Shown: positions 32,063 through 46,272 of the stretch, piece after piece | How positions within the stretch are numbered: the stretch's first letter is position 1 | Layout of the letters: each line of letters opens with the position of its first letter | Source: Sympetrum striolatum | Lineage: Eukaryota > Arthropoda > Insecta > Odonata > Libellulidae | DNA length: 64,000 bases | Assembly (NCBI GenBank): GCA_947579665.1 | Contig: OX388343.1 | Location: 105,839,657 to 105,903,656, forward strand | Reading direction: 5' to 3' | Notes under the pieces: model-generated | The model's database searches: none | The model's input: the letters and a program-made list of their open reading frames with translations, nothing else | What the model was told of the DNA's origin: nothing | Program-made: the position numbers and the translations under genes

Positions 32063-32723
32063 ATTACCTTTATGAGTTATCTGTCACGAAAATATTTTTT
32101 AAAAGTATATTAGATAATACTAACAAATGCGGAGGGTAGTGTCGAAATTGGGATAAAATTGGCAAAAATAGGGTAGAAGTTACGCACGACGAAATGGTAG
32201 TTTATTTCTGAGTTAAATAAACGGTACTAAAGAAAAATTTCTTCTAAATTTATTTAAAATTATGCTATCCAAACTTGAATTTTTGAGCGGACGTACGAAA
32301 TTACATCCGATTCTCGGATAACGAGGCGTTTAAATCTTCATTCTCAGCGGAGATTAAAAACACGGCCGCTTGCAGCCAAAATAGGAAGGAGGGAGTCTAG
32401 TCCACATTGAGAAGCTTTGTATCGAAGCTATGAAAAGGGATTTCGTAAATGTTTCGAGTTGAAATGTCAGGACTATTTCGAACAAAAAATTGCCAGTTTT
32501 GGGGATGTTTCGAAAGTTACGAATCATGCTTCCCGTCGAAGAAGTAAAAATCATCCCGCAATGTAGTGTGGCGTAAACGGCGGGAAAGATGAAATTTCAG
32601 AAACGTAAACATGAGGATTTTAATACATTGTGAACATAGAAAAATCCGAGGGGACCGACAGAAGGTGACGTAAACGACGGGAAAACGCAAAAGACGGGAA
32701 CTTAAAGGCGGGGTAATACTGTA

Positions 32724-35280
32724 TTTACAATGTCAGAGATTGTTTGCGAAAGCAAGGCCTTGAACTAGTGAAATGAGCCTAAGGTAAAAATGGCACGAAT
32801 CAGTGGATTCCACTGTTGAAAATATCTTAAGAATGGAAGTAATTGGAATTTGAGTAAGAATAGACCTTGAGGTGTCTCTTGAACTTAATTTATGTACTTC
32901 AGCTCAGCTAACAAAAAGAAGAAAATGAAAGTAAGCTAATCTAACAATAAGTAAATAGTGAAACATTGAATGTAATAATAGAACTGCGATGGAAGGGATG
33001 AAAGGGAAAACATTACTTTCAGCTGAGATAAATTGCATCTTACTACTGATGTTCTTGCTCTGGTAGCTATATCGTCATTCCCATTAATTATTGCTCATAT
33101 TTTTTAAAAAAATATAAAAACATTCATAATTAATGGACTATATTACAATAATTCAAGGAAATTTTCTCCCTTCTACTCCTTACAATTATCCATCCTATCA
33201 TTGTTAACAAAAATTTACTAATCTTCACCCCAACCTTTAAAAATAAATTTTTAAATCAAGAGTCTGCTTATATTTATACACAATCAAATTAAAATTGTCA
33301 TAAGAATATCTGTTCAAATTGTGAACTTTTTTGTAAACTAACCTATCATTATTATTTCTTCTGACATAAAACAGCCATCGTATAAGTTATATGATATTTA
33401 TTAATTCAGTATATTAAACAATGAGCTTAACTTAATTATCAAAATATTCTTTGAAGGTAACTATACCATATCAAGCATGAGTAATCATTTTCACTCATCC
33501 TTATGAGTTTATGAAACTTGTACCAACAATTTTAGATCTTCTTTTCTTTTAAGCAAATAGATTTGTTGTCATTTTTTAATTGAATTGCATGAATGCAAAC
33601 GTCAATGGAATCCTGTACTGTTGTTTGTCTTTGAGTACTGTCAACAAGATTGCAAAATACTCATGGTTCCCGCTTTCATGCCATTACAAAAGATTACAGT
33701 TTTCATAAAAAAATACAGATAAATGTATAAAATTTAAATTCTTGATTTTTTTTATATTTCCCTCAAACATTTGACAAATCAAAAGTCTTTGTTGTCTCAC
33801 AAGAAATATTTGTACATTCATTATAATAATTTTTAAATACTCTACTGCCCTCAGTTGAAACACTGGCTTCTATGTTTTCATATGTATATCTGACTAAAAT
33901 ATTGTTACCTTTTTCATATTACATTATTTGGATTTCCGGCAATATGCATAGTGTTAGTGTTTGCTCCTGTTGCAGAAGAATCTAAGCGTTAACCCCTGAA
34001 TTGAATTTGCTTATCCTAGCACCAATGCTCCTGATTTTTTCATCAGTATCTGATCAATTTAAGCATTAAGGTGGATGGACAATAATAACTTTCACTTCCA
34101 AATGCATACAGTTATTAAAGAGAGTGACCAAACTCGGGCCCTGTCCCTAATTCAAGCAACTAATATAATGGTTATTATATGACTATTATTATGGAGTAAG
34201 GATATAGTTCCTTACTCTACATAATAGACTACTATATGAAGCATTAGTTTAGAGGCTTTCGACAGTTTAGTACACTATTCTCCTGCTTTAACTGCACTCA
34301 GTATTCAACATGCTCGGGGAAGTACTTTATTTACGTTTTTGCTTTGTGTTACTTGAGTTCTTTTGAAGCTGGTAATGTATTGTCGAATAGTACTAATTAT
34401 ATAAAATAACATTCCTTATTAAATAAGCAATATTTTGATATTCTTATGAAATAGCTATGTTTGAAAACTACACTTTAATCAAGGATATAATTCATATTAT
34501 ACCTCTGGGTGTCTTAATTTGGGTCCCCATTACGGTTCCAAAATCGGTCTCCCCCTTTATGTATGTGTTTTAGCATAAAAAGTAAGGGGCGTTAACTAAA
34601 TTAAGTTAGTATTTTTCACTTCGTGTTGCAGGTCTTAAATCAGAAATGGGCAAGATTAACCCAAAAAAGAAAAAAAATTGGATCATGATAATATTGCTAA
34701 AGCCATAGACATAGTAAGGAAAAATTAGATGTGGCAGAAAAGAGTATGCAAAATGTTCTTTTCTTTACCCCAAACACTTTTATTCACACATTTACAGTAA
34801 ATAAGGACTACCATATTTACTTAAATAAGTTGTTTCCAATAAAATACGGGGGAGGAGCCCAATTAAGGAACCTCTTCAAAAAGTTGTGATTTGCCTTTTA
34901 TGATAGAAACTAATTTTTGAAAATTAATATGTTATAAAAATAAATTAAAGTTTAAATTAAGAGTATTTAACCAATCATCTCTTGGCTGCATTGCAACAAA
35001 TTGAATGGGGGCCCAAATTTGGTTCCTTTCCCCTGCATATTTAAAAAGTTTAACCAGTTTTGCATGAGTTAGATAAGATTTGATCTAAGATGCTTAATTA
35101 ATCAAGTATCCTATCATATGTATCTCAGACTAAATTTTTAAGAACTTAAAAGGTTACAAAATTAATTTATCCATAGAAATCATTGTTTTATTAACTAATG
35201 TTTTCAGGAACGATGAATAAGCCATTTATAATCCACACATAAATATTTTTATCTATCATAATATTTCTTTCTCAACATTG
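32724..35280. other. Unit sequence without identifiable gene (first part matches 62625-64000)
   Basis: AT-rich and shared by copies B and C as far as the window allows; absent from copy A, where it is replaced. No open frame of interest, no element ends and no RNA gene were recognised. Confidence 0.5.
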
Positions 35281-36618
35281 CTAAAATTGTAATTTGGTAA
35301 TTCATACCTTACAACCTAAAAAGACAGGATACCATGTATCCTTTGCCATTCTTAAACAATAAATGCCAACTTTGTAAGATTGCTATCATGATTTTTATTC
35401 TAACTGAAATAATGCTAGAATTTTATTCTACAATGATGAAGGAGGTTGCCTCTTATTGCATCGAAACAAAGACTCGAAGCAACCTATACAATGATATTTA
35501 CTTGTACCAACTTTCCCATCATTGTGCTTTTACTAAAGTTCATTTTGCAATCAATAACTAGGATATCTGATACATTTTTGATAAATATTGTAATAACCCT
35601 ACACTTATAACAGCACAGCGCTACAACATCTGGTAGTATTGCAGCCCAATAATGCAGTTTGCGTATGACTTCTTTTATGTAAATCTAAGAAGCACTCCAA
35701 GTTTTGAGAGGAGAATTACTAAAAAGGTGCATCTTATATTTAAAGAAATATTAATCCACTTTTAGAATAGTGCTGGCTGAACTATTGTAAGAAATTCTTC
35801 AATAAGTGATTAAGATTATTAAATAAAGAAGTTTTCAGTCTTTCTTTATTTCCTTGGAATATTATAATGAAGAGTTTTAAAATTTCTAACAGAGAAAACT
35901 CTTGAAAGCAATAATTATATAGAAAACAGTTTAAAAAATGACTAACCTGCTATCATAGTTTTAAATAAAAAAATATTTATTGTTTTTGAAGCAAAGCAAA
36001 ATTCATCTTAAAAAATAGCAAACTTGTCTGTAAAATAATGAAAAAGGAAGGAAATATATTTTATTTTGGGTATCAAAGTTCATTATTAAAAACAAAATAA
36101 TTAAATAGGTAGATAAATATTAATGATATTGTAAGTGACATCCTTGTTTATCCAATCGCTTTAGTATACAGCGAACATTAATATTTCTACCAGAAAATGG
36201 TGTATATGAAATTGTAATTTAGATTGCTCTGTTATTATACTTTTCACAATCAAAACACTTTTGTAGGACTTGAGATGTATGAAGGAAGGATTAAATTATA
36301 AAGTATGTGAATATCTTGGTAGGTCCTCCGCAGGCATACAAATATTACTATTTGTCAGATTAATTTTAAGAGAATTGAAAAAAATCTGATGTGGCCAGCA
36401 CATGACTTTCTCCATATATATGATGAAAATATTTATCTATGACAGTATTTTCGAACTCTATATTCAATTTAAACTTGGATGATAAGTGATTAATTTATAT
36501 CATATTATCTTTGGCATCACAAAAAATATTTATAATTTAACAATATTATAGAATAATGTTTTTCAGAACATTTTCAATGAAAAACAGTGAAATTTGCCTT
36601 TCGCCCACAGCGCCCAGA

Positions 36619-37417
36619 GCACCCACAAAGTACATAATCAGCAACTTCCGGTTTATGAGTATTTCATGAATAACTCCTAACCAATCAGTTATACAAAAAT
36701 ATGTTTCTTACAAAAGTAATAGTAAATTTTATTTTCTAAAAATTTTATAAATAATAGTATATACCTAAATATCAGATTAATGGAGATATTTTGTCAAATC
36801 TGAAACGAGCTTCGATGAGTAAACCTCAACTTTTGGTTAACCAATCTACCCCAAAAACTAATCAACTCTATCGACATCTACCAAAGTACCATATATGAAA
36901 TTTGGAAATGATTTGACATATAGTTTTCATGTTAGAGCGCCCACAAAGTATATAATAAGCAATTTCCGGTTTATCAGTATTTCACGAATAACTCCTAAAC
37001 AATCAGTGATACAAAATTATGTTAAATACAAAAGTTATAGTGAATTTTATTTTCTAAAACTTTCATAAATAATAGTATATACCTAAATATCATATTCATG
37101 TAGATATTTTTCAAAACGGGAATTTGCTTTGAAGAATAAAGCTCAACTTCCAGTTTATTGATTTACTCCAAAAACTAATCAACTCTGATAGCACGCACCA
37201 CAGTGCTATATATTATATCTATAGTTTAGTATCGATATGACTAATAGTTTTTATGTTAGAGCGCCCACAAGCACACATACGCACAGACATCATTCCGAAA
37301 ATGGTCAAAACGTGTTCTAGAGACCCCAAAATATGTATTTCCGTTGAAATCTCGAAGTCGATTTTTTTCATGAAAACAATGCTGTCTCTATACTTCGCAT
37401 ATGGAGAAAGTAAAAAC
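36619..37417 (+). repeat. Two tandem monomers of about 310 bp with a terminal hairpin tail (copy B)
   Basis: Counterpart of 9102-9905, with monomer starts near 36620 and 36940 and a tail start near 37261. The tail ends in TCTATACTTCGCATATGGAGA, a somewhat better hairpin than in copy A. Here the repeat directly adjoins the empty target site of the long-TIR element. Confidence 0.75.
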
Positions 37418-40280
37418 TGATACATGGGAATATTGAGAAATGTGAAAGGTAATAAATTATAGAACTTTTGTAAGCCTTACTGTTTTTGAACCTCTTTAAA
37501 AGATTCATAATTATATGAATGATTTTCGGAAATAAAGCACAAATGGAGATTAATAAGAAAATAATGCTTGAAATGAAGTGGTATATAATGGTTATTTATG
37601 TTGAAAACAAATGATTATGAAAAATTATAGTTGTAAACCTAGAACCTTGCTATCATTAATATTGGCTGATTTTTAATTAACATCTTCAGCACTTCATAGT
37701 CATTTTCAGTTTATAAAATTTTTTATTCTTTGGGCTATATTGAACAGATTCCTTACATAGATCTTCAGTAGATAAGCATGATTTTCCAATTTTCACTGCT
37801 TACATTGGTTATTGCTGTTCGTTTATACACAGAATGGCAATGGCTTGGAATAGCCTATAGAAGGAAATCTTCAGCCCCTTTCCACGGAAAAAATGTATAT
37901 TTATAAGAAAATTACAATATTAACATTAATCATATATTTCTATATTTGTGGTTGATTTTCCAGTTTCTTTTTGTGATTTTGGTGATGTTGTTTTAAAACT
38001 TTGGTAATTGTGGGACTTCTAGTGTTAGGGAGTGTTTGTATAGTTCGTCTTACTTGAGTGTTTAGGGGCTGCCACCAAACAGTAGTCTAACTGCAGCATA
38101 TATGTATGTAATAAGAAATTTACCAACAAAATATCCTCTAAAAGATTATTACATTAAAAGATACATGTATGGTTTTGGATGGCTCAAATGTTAATGCTTG
38201 TTTAAAGAATCCTCTAATTCAGTTCTGTTTTCTGTTTCTTATGTTTAAGTTCCTTGTAAAATTTCTAACAAATCTTTACTGGGAAACTATTAACCCAATG
38301 AATTTACAAATTATTATCAATTGTATATTTTATCTGGTCCAAAATTTTGCTACTTTTTAATGCTACATGCATTTTAATGGTGATTGCAAATTATAAGGCA
38401 AAAGATCAGGGTTATGGGAGTTAAATGCTTTGAAAGTTTCAATGAAATGGGGGATAACCCCTTGTGAAAGAGGAAAGAAACCCAAGTGAGTTTGCAACTT
38501 TATAACATTAGATAGATTCCAAATCCAAATTGTTATTGTAAAGTTTCACTTCAGTTTAATTTTATTTTGAAACTGAAGTAGGATTGTAGATAGTGATACT
38601 GTAACCCTTTTAATTCCTCACTCTGATTGCACCTAACCTTCTAATCAGAAGGTTTTGCTTATTTACAATTATTTATTACATTTAATAGTCGTCTAACATC
38701 TAATGGGAAAATTATGAGACATGTCATTGTTAAATCAGGTATTTCACTGCTCTACTCCAGATTTTCAATAACAAACTGATGATAGTAGTGGTCTGAGCAT
38801 TCAAAGAAAGACATTTATAGCTTAGTAAAGTACCAGTTTTAATTGCTTATGACTGCTCATGTTATTTTCTGTAATCAGCTTTTAATCAAGTTTTATTCAA
38901 TGTTCTTATTATATTTCATTAATATTGACTTCACAGTGAAAGAATATGCAAAGATGTATTTTTTAACAAATTTCCAAAACTTGGAGGCATAATGGTGAGA
39001 TAGTATTAATTTTAGTATTGTCAAATCGTAACTCATCAATGGCATTCTCCAAGATTATATTCATGAATTCTATCAAAATATTTGAGAGAATAATACACCC
39101 AAAGGCTTTCACTGCTTAGAATATATTAATGTGTGTTGATTTATGGATTCATTATCTCATGCATTAATTTATATTTCAAAAGTTGAAAAGTTTTTGAATT
39201 TATGGTACAACTTTCAATCTCAAAGAGGATAGAAGTAGTAAATAAATGTTTATCTAGCTTGAAAGAAGTGTTTATATAGGCGCTCTACTGAAACATTTTT
39301 AACAAAAATATTTGATCATGAAGATTCATAACACTTTTAAAAGTTCTTGAACTGACATACAGTTTACAGCCTAAAAGGAATACTTCAGTATCATGAGAAA
39401 AATGGATCCAATTGTAGTTCAACTAATATTTCTCTTTTAAAATATATTTTCACAATCAGTGTTTTACAAATTCTGTAGAAGATCAGATTGATTAATTCCG
39501 CTTGGTTACATGGATAAGCATATCTTTCTGTTATTCAAAGAAACCACTGAATGTTCTTATATGACATAATGGCTGAAGACAGTGGGGTTAGACTTTCTGT
39601 CAAAACATTAGATAGGAAATTCCAATCACAGCCTCATTTTTACACATTTAATGCTTCTATTAGGGGTTGAATACGTACTTATCATTGAGAATAAATAACA
39701 AACATAAAAGATGGCTAATTGAAGGTTTACGATTATAAAGTGTATCTTTGTTTTTATGAGTGCTGAAAATAAGTCAACAAATAACATACAAAAGAAATAC
39801 AATTTGCTATTATTGATGGTTTCTGTTGCATGATAATGCAGTTTTGATTTTATAGATGCAAATTATTGGGGTTAAAGATGAGGTCTAATAGATTTCTGAG
39901 AAATCAATTATTGAGCAAGTTGCTGTGTGAATGTGGTTAAAAGATTTTGAATAATTTTCGTAATAAGAAAGATATTTCAAGAATCTGCTAAATATAAAAA
40001 CATTTTAACATACCCATGGTTGCTTGTTGTAAATTGCATATGCCTAATAGTTTTTTAGCGAATTAAGATTTTGCAGAAATTATTTACAAATTCATCTACA
40101 TTATGTCTGATCCTACATTTGCCCATAATTTTGGTTGTATATCACTCAATATAGCATGCCAAAATGTATTCTGTATCCTCCGTGTATTATTCCCTCAATG
40201 ACATTCCTCATTAAGTATGCTTAAGTTTTGCTTGAGGAGAAAACATTAAAGAATGCAACTAATATAATTAAGATCACCAT
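37418..40280. other. Unit sequence without identifiable gene, copy B of 9906-12790
   Basis: Collinear with copy A; see the differences noted there. No domain or element found. Confidence 0.5.
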
Positions 40281-40659
40281 AAAGTCTGATCATAATAATT
40301 TTCATTATGAATAGTAGCACTTATATGGATTTTTTTAGTTTCCAGAAATTCATATTTACAGCCTTCAATAAATTTGGTCAATAAGTATTTTCTAGAAGTA
40401 AAAGAGGATCAGCATTTGCTTCATCCATATCAATCCTAGTTTCATTTCTCTCTCTCCACTTAACTGCTCTCTCAGATAGCATTTTTACTTCTCTAATGCA
40501 ATGGGAACAGGACCAAGGAAGGTAAAATGGCCATTCAATCTTTAATTATTTATTCATAAAAAAGGCTAAACAGGTACTCAATAGCCTTGTTACATGACTC
40601 TGTAAATCTCTCCCCATCCTATTTTGTTATTGTTCTCTGAATTATTTACTGCTATTTTA

Positions 40660-40884
40660 TTAATTGCTAATCTTCACAGTCAATTCCAATGTGTCCCAAG
40701 TTTTTCCTTTGTAAGAGACTTTTTTAATTTCTGTCATCAGCTCAAAGGATGGTTGGAATCCCAATCCATCAGCTATAAAGTGATTAAATGAGGGAATGGG
40801 ATGACATGACAAGATGAGGAGTGTGTACTCCGTTGTACTTCTTACAATAATAAATGAAGAGAGTGAAAGCCTTTCCTCACTCAT
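40660..40884 (-). CDS. Hypothetical 74-residue frame, copy B
   Basis: Same translation as 13171-13395. The nearest difference lies just upstream of the start codon (CCCAGTAG against CCCTGTAG on the plus strand). The same reservations apply: no recognised domain, possible last exon, and the surrounding tract is nearly identical whether coding or not. Confidence 0.25.
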   Translation of the reverse strand: MSEERLSLSSFIIVRSTTEYTLLILSCHPIPSFNHFIADGLGFQPSFELMTEIKKVSYKGKTWDTLELTVKISN

Positions 40885-41316
40885 AGCCCAGTAGAGTTCA
40901 CGTTATCACTGCCATGAAAATTAGGGAGAAAAAAGTTTATTGTTTTATTAACAAGTTTACAAAAAGATGCATTCCACCAAACTAAAGTCTGTTGACAAAA
41001 CGCCAATTAAAAAATAATTTTAGCACAATTTAATAATAAAATAAATTTACTTAACAGCTCAGAGCTCACCATTTTAAATAAGCAATACAAATAGTGCTGA
41101 GAGAAACAAAAAAAGAGGAAAAAAACAGTAAAACATCAGGAAGAATTAAATATGCAAACAGTTAAATCTGAACTAAAGTGTAAAAGTAATATATGAATTA
41201 TCAAAAAAATATTTGAACTATAATAGAAGTAATAGTAACAGAATTTTTTAAAATCCTGCCCAATAGGCAAAAGAATTTTTCATTCTTCAATTGATTCCAA
41301 CAGGAGCCTAATCGAT

Positions 41317-41383
41317 GGCTTCAGTGGTGTAGTGGTTAGAGTTGGTTGACTGGAGTTCCTGGGTTCAAATCCTGGTTATGAAC
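41317..41383 (+). pseudogene. tRNA-like sequence with A- and B-box motifs (copy B)
   Basis: Same sequence as in copy A apart from one base at the 3' side (GAACGG against GAAAGG). The shortened anticodon region is shared, so the defect predates the duplication. Confidence 0.45.
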
Positions 41384-43311
41384 GGGTTTATTTCCTTGAA
41401 AAAAGGTTGATTATAAGAGTGGTATTTTTATGCTAAAAATTTGTCTAATAAAGATGTCATTATTACATTGAAAAGGCCTTCCTATTCAATGAAATGATTC
41501 TATATTCATCTTTTCTCTTTCAGCATCCCTTCTGTTTACATTTCAAGACCATGTTCAATGTTAATTTTCCTTTTCTGAATCCAAACTAATAATTTCTCAA
41601 GCAATTCTCAATCCGTAATTCAGAAATTCTTAATTTTTATGCATCTCTATGAACTTCTTTGATATTGTATTTCAGTGATGTTGGGACTGTCATTATCTTC
41701 AGCAGTTCTTCAGGTCATTTTTCAATTCTATTTTATGGCTTCTGGTAGACTATTATAATTACAGATAGATTTTACATTCTTGAGACTTCAATAGTGTTCC
41801 CCGACTTAAATGACTCAATTTTTGTATGTACCTCTGCTATCCACATCACATTCTTCTACATCTTTATGTAATTCATATGAGTGACACTAATTTTCATCCT
41901 TCAGTAAATGTCTTCAATATATGCTTCCTTCCTTCCTTGCTTCCTTTTTTGAATTATTTGAAACTGTACCTAATTTTTTCCAATCACATTTTTTTTATGT
42001 TCTGTTTTATAGCACTTATTCACAAATATGTCTTGCCATTCCATGATATATATGACTACAAAATTTATTATAAAAAAACATTTACACAAGTATAGTTTAC
42101 CTTTCCAGAAGTATGGAATGAATATTGGCTTTCATTGGCACCTATTTTGTTTGCTTAGAGTTTTCAAGGATTTGAATCGAAGTTAGACTCAAATTTTTGA
42201 AAGTTCTATTGAATGGGATTGGATTGGACTGCGATAGTCGTTTTAATTATTTTATCAATCTATTGGAAGAAAGAAATAAGCAAACTTTACCTCCTATTAA
42301 TTCTTATAGGATCTGATTATGATCAAGAAATAGTTAATGTGGCAGTAAATTAACCTTGGGGGCTGAAATTAAATGTAAAAATTTTAATTTTTCTTCTTTT
42401 AAATTTTTCATATTCTTGGATGTTTGGCACACTACTAATCGCCAATTTGTTGCATTCTACGAAAAAGAACTTTACATCCGACTTTTCTCATATCCTCCTC
42501 GTAATTAAATCTATCTTTTGTTACAAATTGCCTGTCAGCCCACCATTTCGTGATCTAGATCAAGTTAAGAGATATAGATGCTAGGACGAATCGTTTTAAA
42601 AATTCATTCTTTCCACGAACGATAGGCAACCATAACCAAATAAGAAAGTAGTTGAGATTCAACTGGTGTTTACACCCCCTGCCGCACGCCGAAAGGAGGC
42701 TTGCAGGGTATTAATGTAGATTCTAATCAGTAGCCTCCTTAAACCACGTGATGCCACCAGCTAGAGCGCGGTACATCGAGTAGTTTTGGTGTCTTCCATC
42801 ATTCCTCGAGACCCGTAACGAAAAGAGAGCGGTACGTGTTTATTATGCATCCAGGATTATAGTAACTCCATTCTTATTGATCTATGATACTAATTTCATA
42901 TTTATAATTTTATATGTAATACCACTGTGTAATGGTAATATCATGGTCTCGTAGATTTATGTAAAAGGCGATGAAATTAATATTTTCCGTTTATTCACTC
43001 AAAGCTAATATTTTTTAATTTAACCTCTCCATTACCTAATACTCTAAATCAGCGAGTTTATAAGGTAAACATTAAAGTAAAATAAACACTCTTCTTTATA
43101 AAAAGTATGCATAAATGATATTCCCATCTAAATATTAATGGCATTAAAAATAATGCGTTGATTTTTTTTTATTTTGGCATGCATTATATCTTGCACAAAA
43201 TTTGTGTATTCTATGATAACCCTTGGGCAAAGATATATTATTATTTATACTGCTTTAATCACGCGCGGTTTCAGAAACCACAGCACTGAGTTTAACGTTA
43301 ACAATTATTTG

Positions 43312-43780
43312 GGAATAACTCCTAAATAATCTGTGTTCTGAAAAAATGTTTAAGACAAAAGTTGTAGTAAGGTACATTATCTACATTATTTGTGGGTAAA
43401 TGTATATACCTATATAGCCTTCTTACAGAGATATTAAAGAAATAAAATTTTGTTCCGGATAAACCGCAACTTCCGGTTAAGCGATATTCACCAAAAACTA
43501 ATCAACTTTTGGCATTGTTAGGAGAATTCTACATATAAATTTTGAAAATGATCAGATAAATACTTTTTAAGATAGAGCGCACACAAACTTTTTAACCACA
43601 GACAGACAGACTGAAAGACAGACAGACAGACAGACACACACACAGACAGACATGTTCGGGAAAATCGCTAAAACATGCTCTATGGGCCTCAAAACTTCTA
43701 TTTCCGTCGAAATCTGGAGGTCGAACTTTTTTGCGAATACAATACTTTCTCTATACTACGTATAGGGAGAAAGTAGAAAT
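43312..43780 (+). repeat. Single hairpin-tailed repeat (copy B)
   Basis: Counterpart of 15740-16240 with a shorter CAGA tract. It ends in the same TACTTTCTCTATAC...GTATAGGGAGAAAGTA hairpin near 43744-43776. Confidence 0.7.
43602..43652 (+). repeat. (CAGA)n microsatellite, copy B
   Basis: Shorter allele of the tract at 16031-16112, in the same position inside the hairpin-tailed repeat. Confidence 0.95.
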
Positions 43781-46040
43781 GGATGTATGTTTGTTTGTAT
43801 GAATGTTCCAGATAATCTCGAAAACTAGATGTCGTACAATGTTTTAACTTATAACATCATTAAATGTCTTCCCGGGGATGATCAAGTGGTACTTTAAATT
43901 TGCCTTAAGTCCACGGCTCGAACCCAGACGAGTAAAACAATTTGTATAAGAAATATACGTAAATTTCATTTTTTTTGTTGCATGCTTAATTTCTTTTGCG
44001 AAACTAAATTAGAAAGAACAGTGTTAGGAAGTCGAAACTAGCATCAAAAGAAGAAAAGTAGAATAAAGATTCTTATTTTGGTCGAGAAATATCGTTTGCG
44101 ATTCGAAATTGCGAGAATTTTGATAAAATATACGAAAATTTTGTCTAAAATTTCCATGTAGTAAACAACTCATTCCCTTGGCGATCAAGGCGAATGTTGA
44201 TTCCCAGCTCAAGCGTAATTCCATAAAGCTATGTCCACACTTGCACAACTTTGTATTCAACAAAGGCATGCGTCATAGCGCACGGTATGATGAAGGAGAG
44301 GCATGCAATAGCGCATGCCTCTCATAAGTTGACTGGACCTCTTTTTCATGACGCATGCCTCAGCGCAAATAAACCCAACCAGTTGGATTCTCGTTCAACA
44401 TTCTTTCGTCTTTCCAGTGATTTTGATATCAGATATTTAGTTTTTAAATAAAATCGACTGGGGCAGTATTGTTATTGAAGAGATTTATTACGAATGAAAT
44501 TAAATTGTATTAACTTCTCCACAAATTTCATTGGAATAATACAACGATAATTTTCAGGTCCACAAAAACAAACACCAATGTTATAAAATAAATAACACAA
44601 ATACATGATGTTGTTTATAAATACATAATATTGAATATCAATAAATGACATTTCCGCCATTAAGTGTGACCCCACCAAAGCAGATCATTGCTGTGTTAAA
44701 TTCATTTTGAATCGAATACCTTAAGAGCGATAAACTTACATCGCGCAAAAAAGTATTTAATGCCCTATGGCTATATGTAGATGTAGATAAATAGAACAGT
44801 GAATTCAATTATATACTCATGCAAAAGCTGAGTTTTTCTGCACACTTTTTATGCGGAGTAAAAGGCCCCTCTTCTTAAACTCGAGGGAGGGCTCCCTTTA
44901 TCAGTTCTCCCGTGGCAAAGAAGCGTCATTGTCGTAAATCGGCTGGAAAATTATTTTCTGGTGGCTATTCTATCCCTATGGGTAGTGGATAAGCGGTGAC
45001 GTGGAAGGTGGATTTCGCAAACAAGAAATATAGAAAGGCTTTGCGTGTAGTCATGTTTTTGGCCTTCATTTTCAGTTCTTCACGTGCAATCGAGTTGTTC
45101 ACATCGAAAAAGTATGGACTTTCAGAGGACTTACCTATATTTGCATTGTGCAAATACGTGTTTCGTGCTCTATCACAAAGAAATTGTACTTACTACCAGT
45201 TTTTCTTGCTGAACATACAAGGATTTTAGTCGGTTTAGGAAGTTCTGCGGAAATAGTTCGAGTGTCGCGCAATCGCCCTAAGAAATATTGTGGAATTGTG
45301 ACTGCAGTGCTCATTTATAAAATATCATTAATTTTCTGTCTTAAAATTTCAAAGTACACTTAATCCACTCAGGTTGCGGAGAGTGTTAGGCGAAGGATTA
45401 TACGTGTTAAGAGGTGTTGCTTTTGTGAGCGAAAATGGACACAGTGAGGTTGAGCAATTACTCGGCAAATTGTTTTGTTTCATCACCAGTGCTCATCAGA
45501 TATGTTGAATGTTTTCGCTCAAAATAAATTTTTGTAAGGATTGCTTCGATTTGTTAATTAAAAGCGTTATTTGAGGAAATCTAAAGAGGTAAGAAAATAC
45601 TATCAATTGCTTCTATGCGAGGTACTTCATGCCGTATTTTTTAAACGAATTGCTTTTTTACTGTAAATTTATCAAGTGACTGATCATATTTCTCACCTTC
45701 TTTCCATATTTTTTATTAAGATTATTATTGCTTCAGTTTATCTGAAGAGAGACTTCGCGGAAACTAATTCCTTACCGTGCTATATACTATTTATCTGTGC
45801 AACGCCAATGCCAGGATTTGATTTCTAGGGAAAATAACGCAAAATACGGAAGTTCTCACGTTCCAGTAATTCGCTTTTTATTGAATCGCAATGTTATTAA
45901 AACAAAAGACCTTAAATGAAGTAATGCATTAGCTGATATAATGTCGATATGTAGATTTTATCTAATCACATGATGGCTCCTGTAAAAAAGTAATTCTTTA
46001 GAATCGAAGAGTATTTTCTGATGAAACATCGGAACTTAAA
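43781..46040. other. Unit sequence without identifiable gene up to the copia insertion
   Basis: Matches 16241-17424 and 20329-21408 of copy A, joined at about 44955 where the 2.9 kb block is missing. Apart from the hairpin at 44296 nothing specific was recognised. Confidence 0.5.
44296..44323. repeat. Perfect 11-bp inverted repeat, copy B
   Basis: Base-for-base copy of the hairpin at 16762-16789, with the same flanking GCATGC motifs. Confidence 0.8.
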
Positions 46041-46045
46041 TTACT

Positions 46046-46272
46046 TGTTGAATTATAATCAAGCTATGCTTTATGGTGTGAATTTATGTTAGTGCACACC
46101 AGTGCCATCTGATTTGTACTATGGAAGTTTGTTATGCTTTTGTTTCCTTCTCTGTACTTCCGGTAATAAAGTGTGCATGTAGTTGACGATGTTATATTGA
46201 AGTGTGAACACGTGTTTCATTAGATCCTTCCAGAATTATCTAGCGATGTATTCCACTAGCGAATCGACAACA
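46046..46272 (+). repeat. 5' LTR of the copia element
   Basis: 227 bp from TGTTGAATTATAATC to CGACAACA. It contains AATAAA at 46165-46170, the probable polyadenylation signal defining the R region. The promoter of the element must lie upstream of that within this short LTR; no clear TATA box stands out. Confidence 0.97.

Larger units (their letters stand above)
30543..32721 (-). mobile_element. pogo/Tigger deletion derivative (2179 bp), only in copy B
   Basis: The ends are CAGTATTACCCC and its exact complement, flanked by TA (30541-30542, 32722-32723). Copy C shows the empty site AAAGATATTTATAATG with a single TA at 62623-62624. Near the ends, direct repeats of a GTAAACGGNGGGAAA motif lie at about 30592, 32573 and 32669, plausible transposase-binding sites. 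The minus strand carries transposase fragments lacking the catalytic core. A tRNA-like SINE head sits at 31990-32062. Confidence 0.93.
40281..41590. other. High-identity tract, copy B partner of 12791-14100
   Basis: It contains the second copies of the 74-codon frame and of the tRNA-like sequence. Divergence from copy A rises again abruptly on both sides (CAATTCTCAATCCG against CAATTCTTAATTCC at the right edge). Confidence 0.65.
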
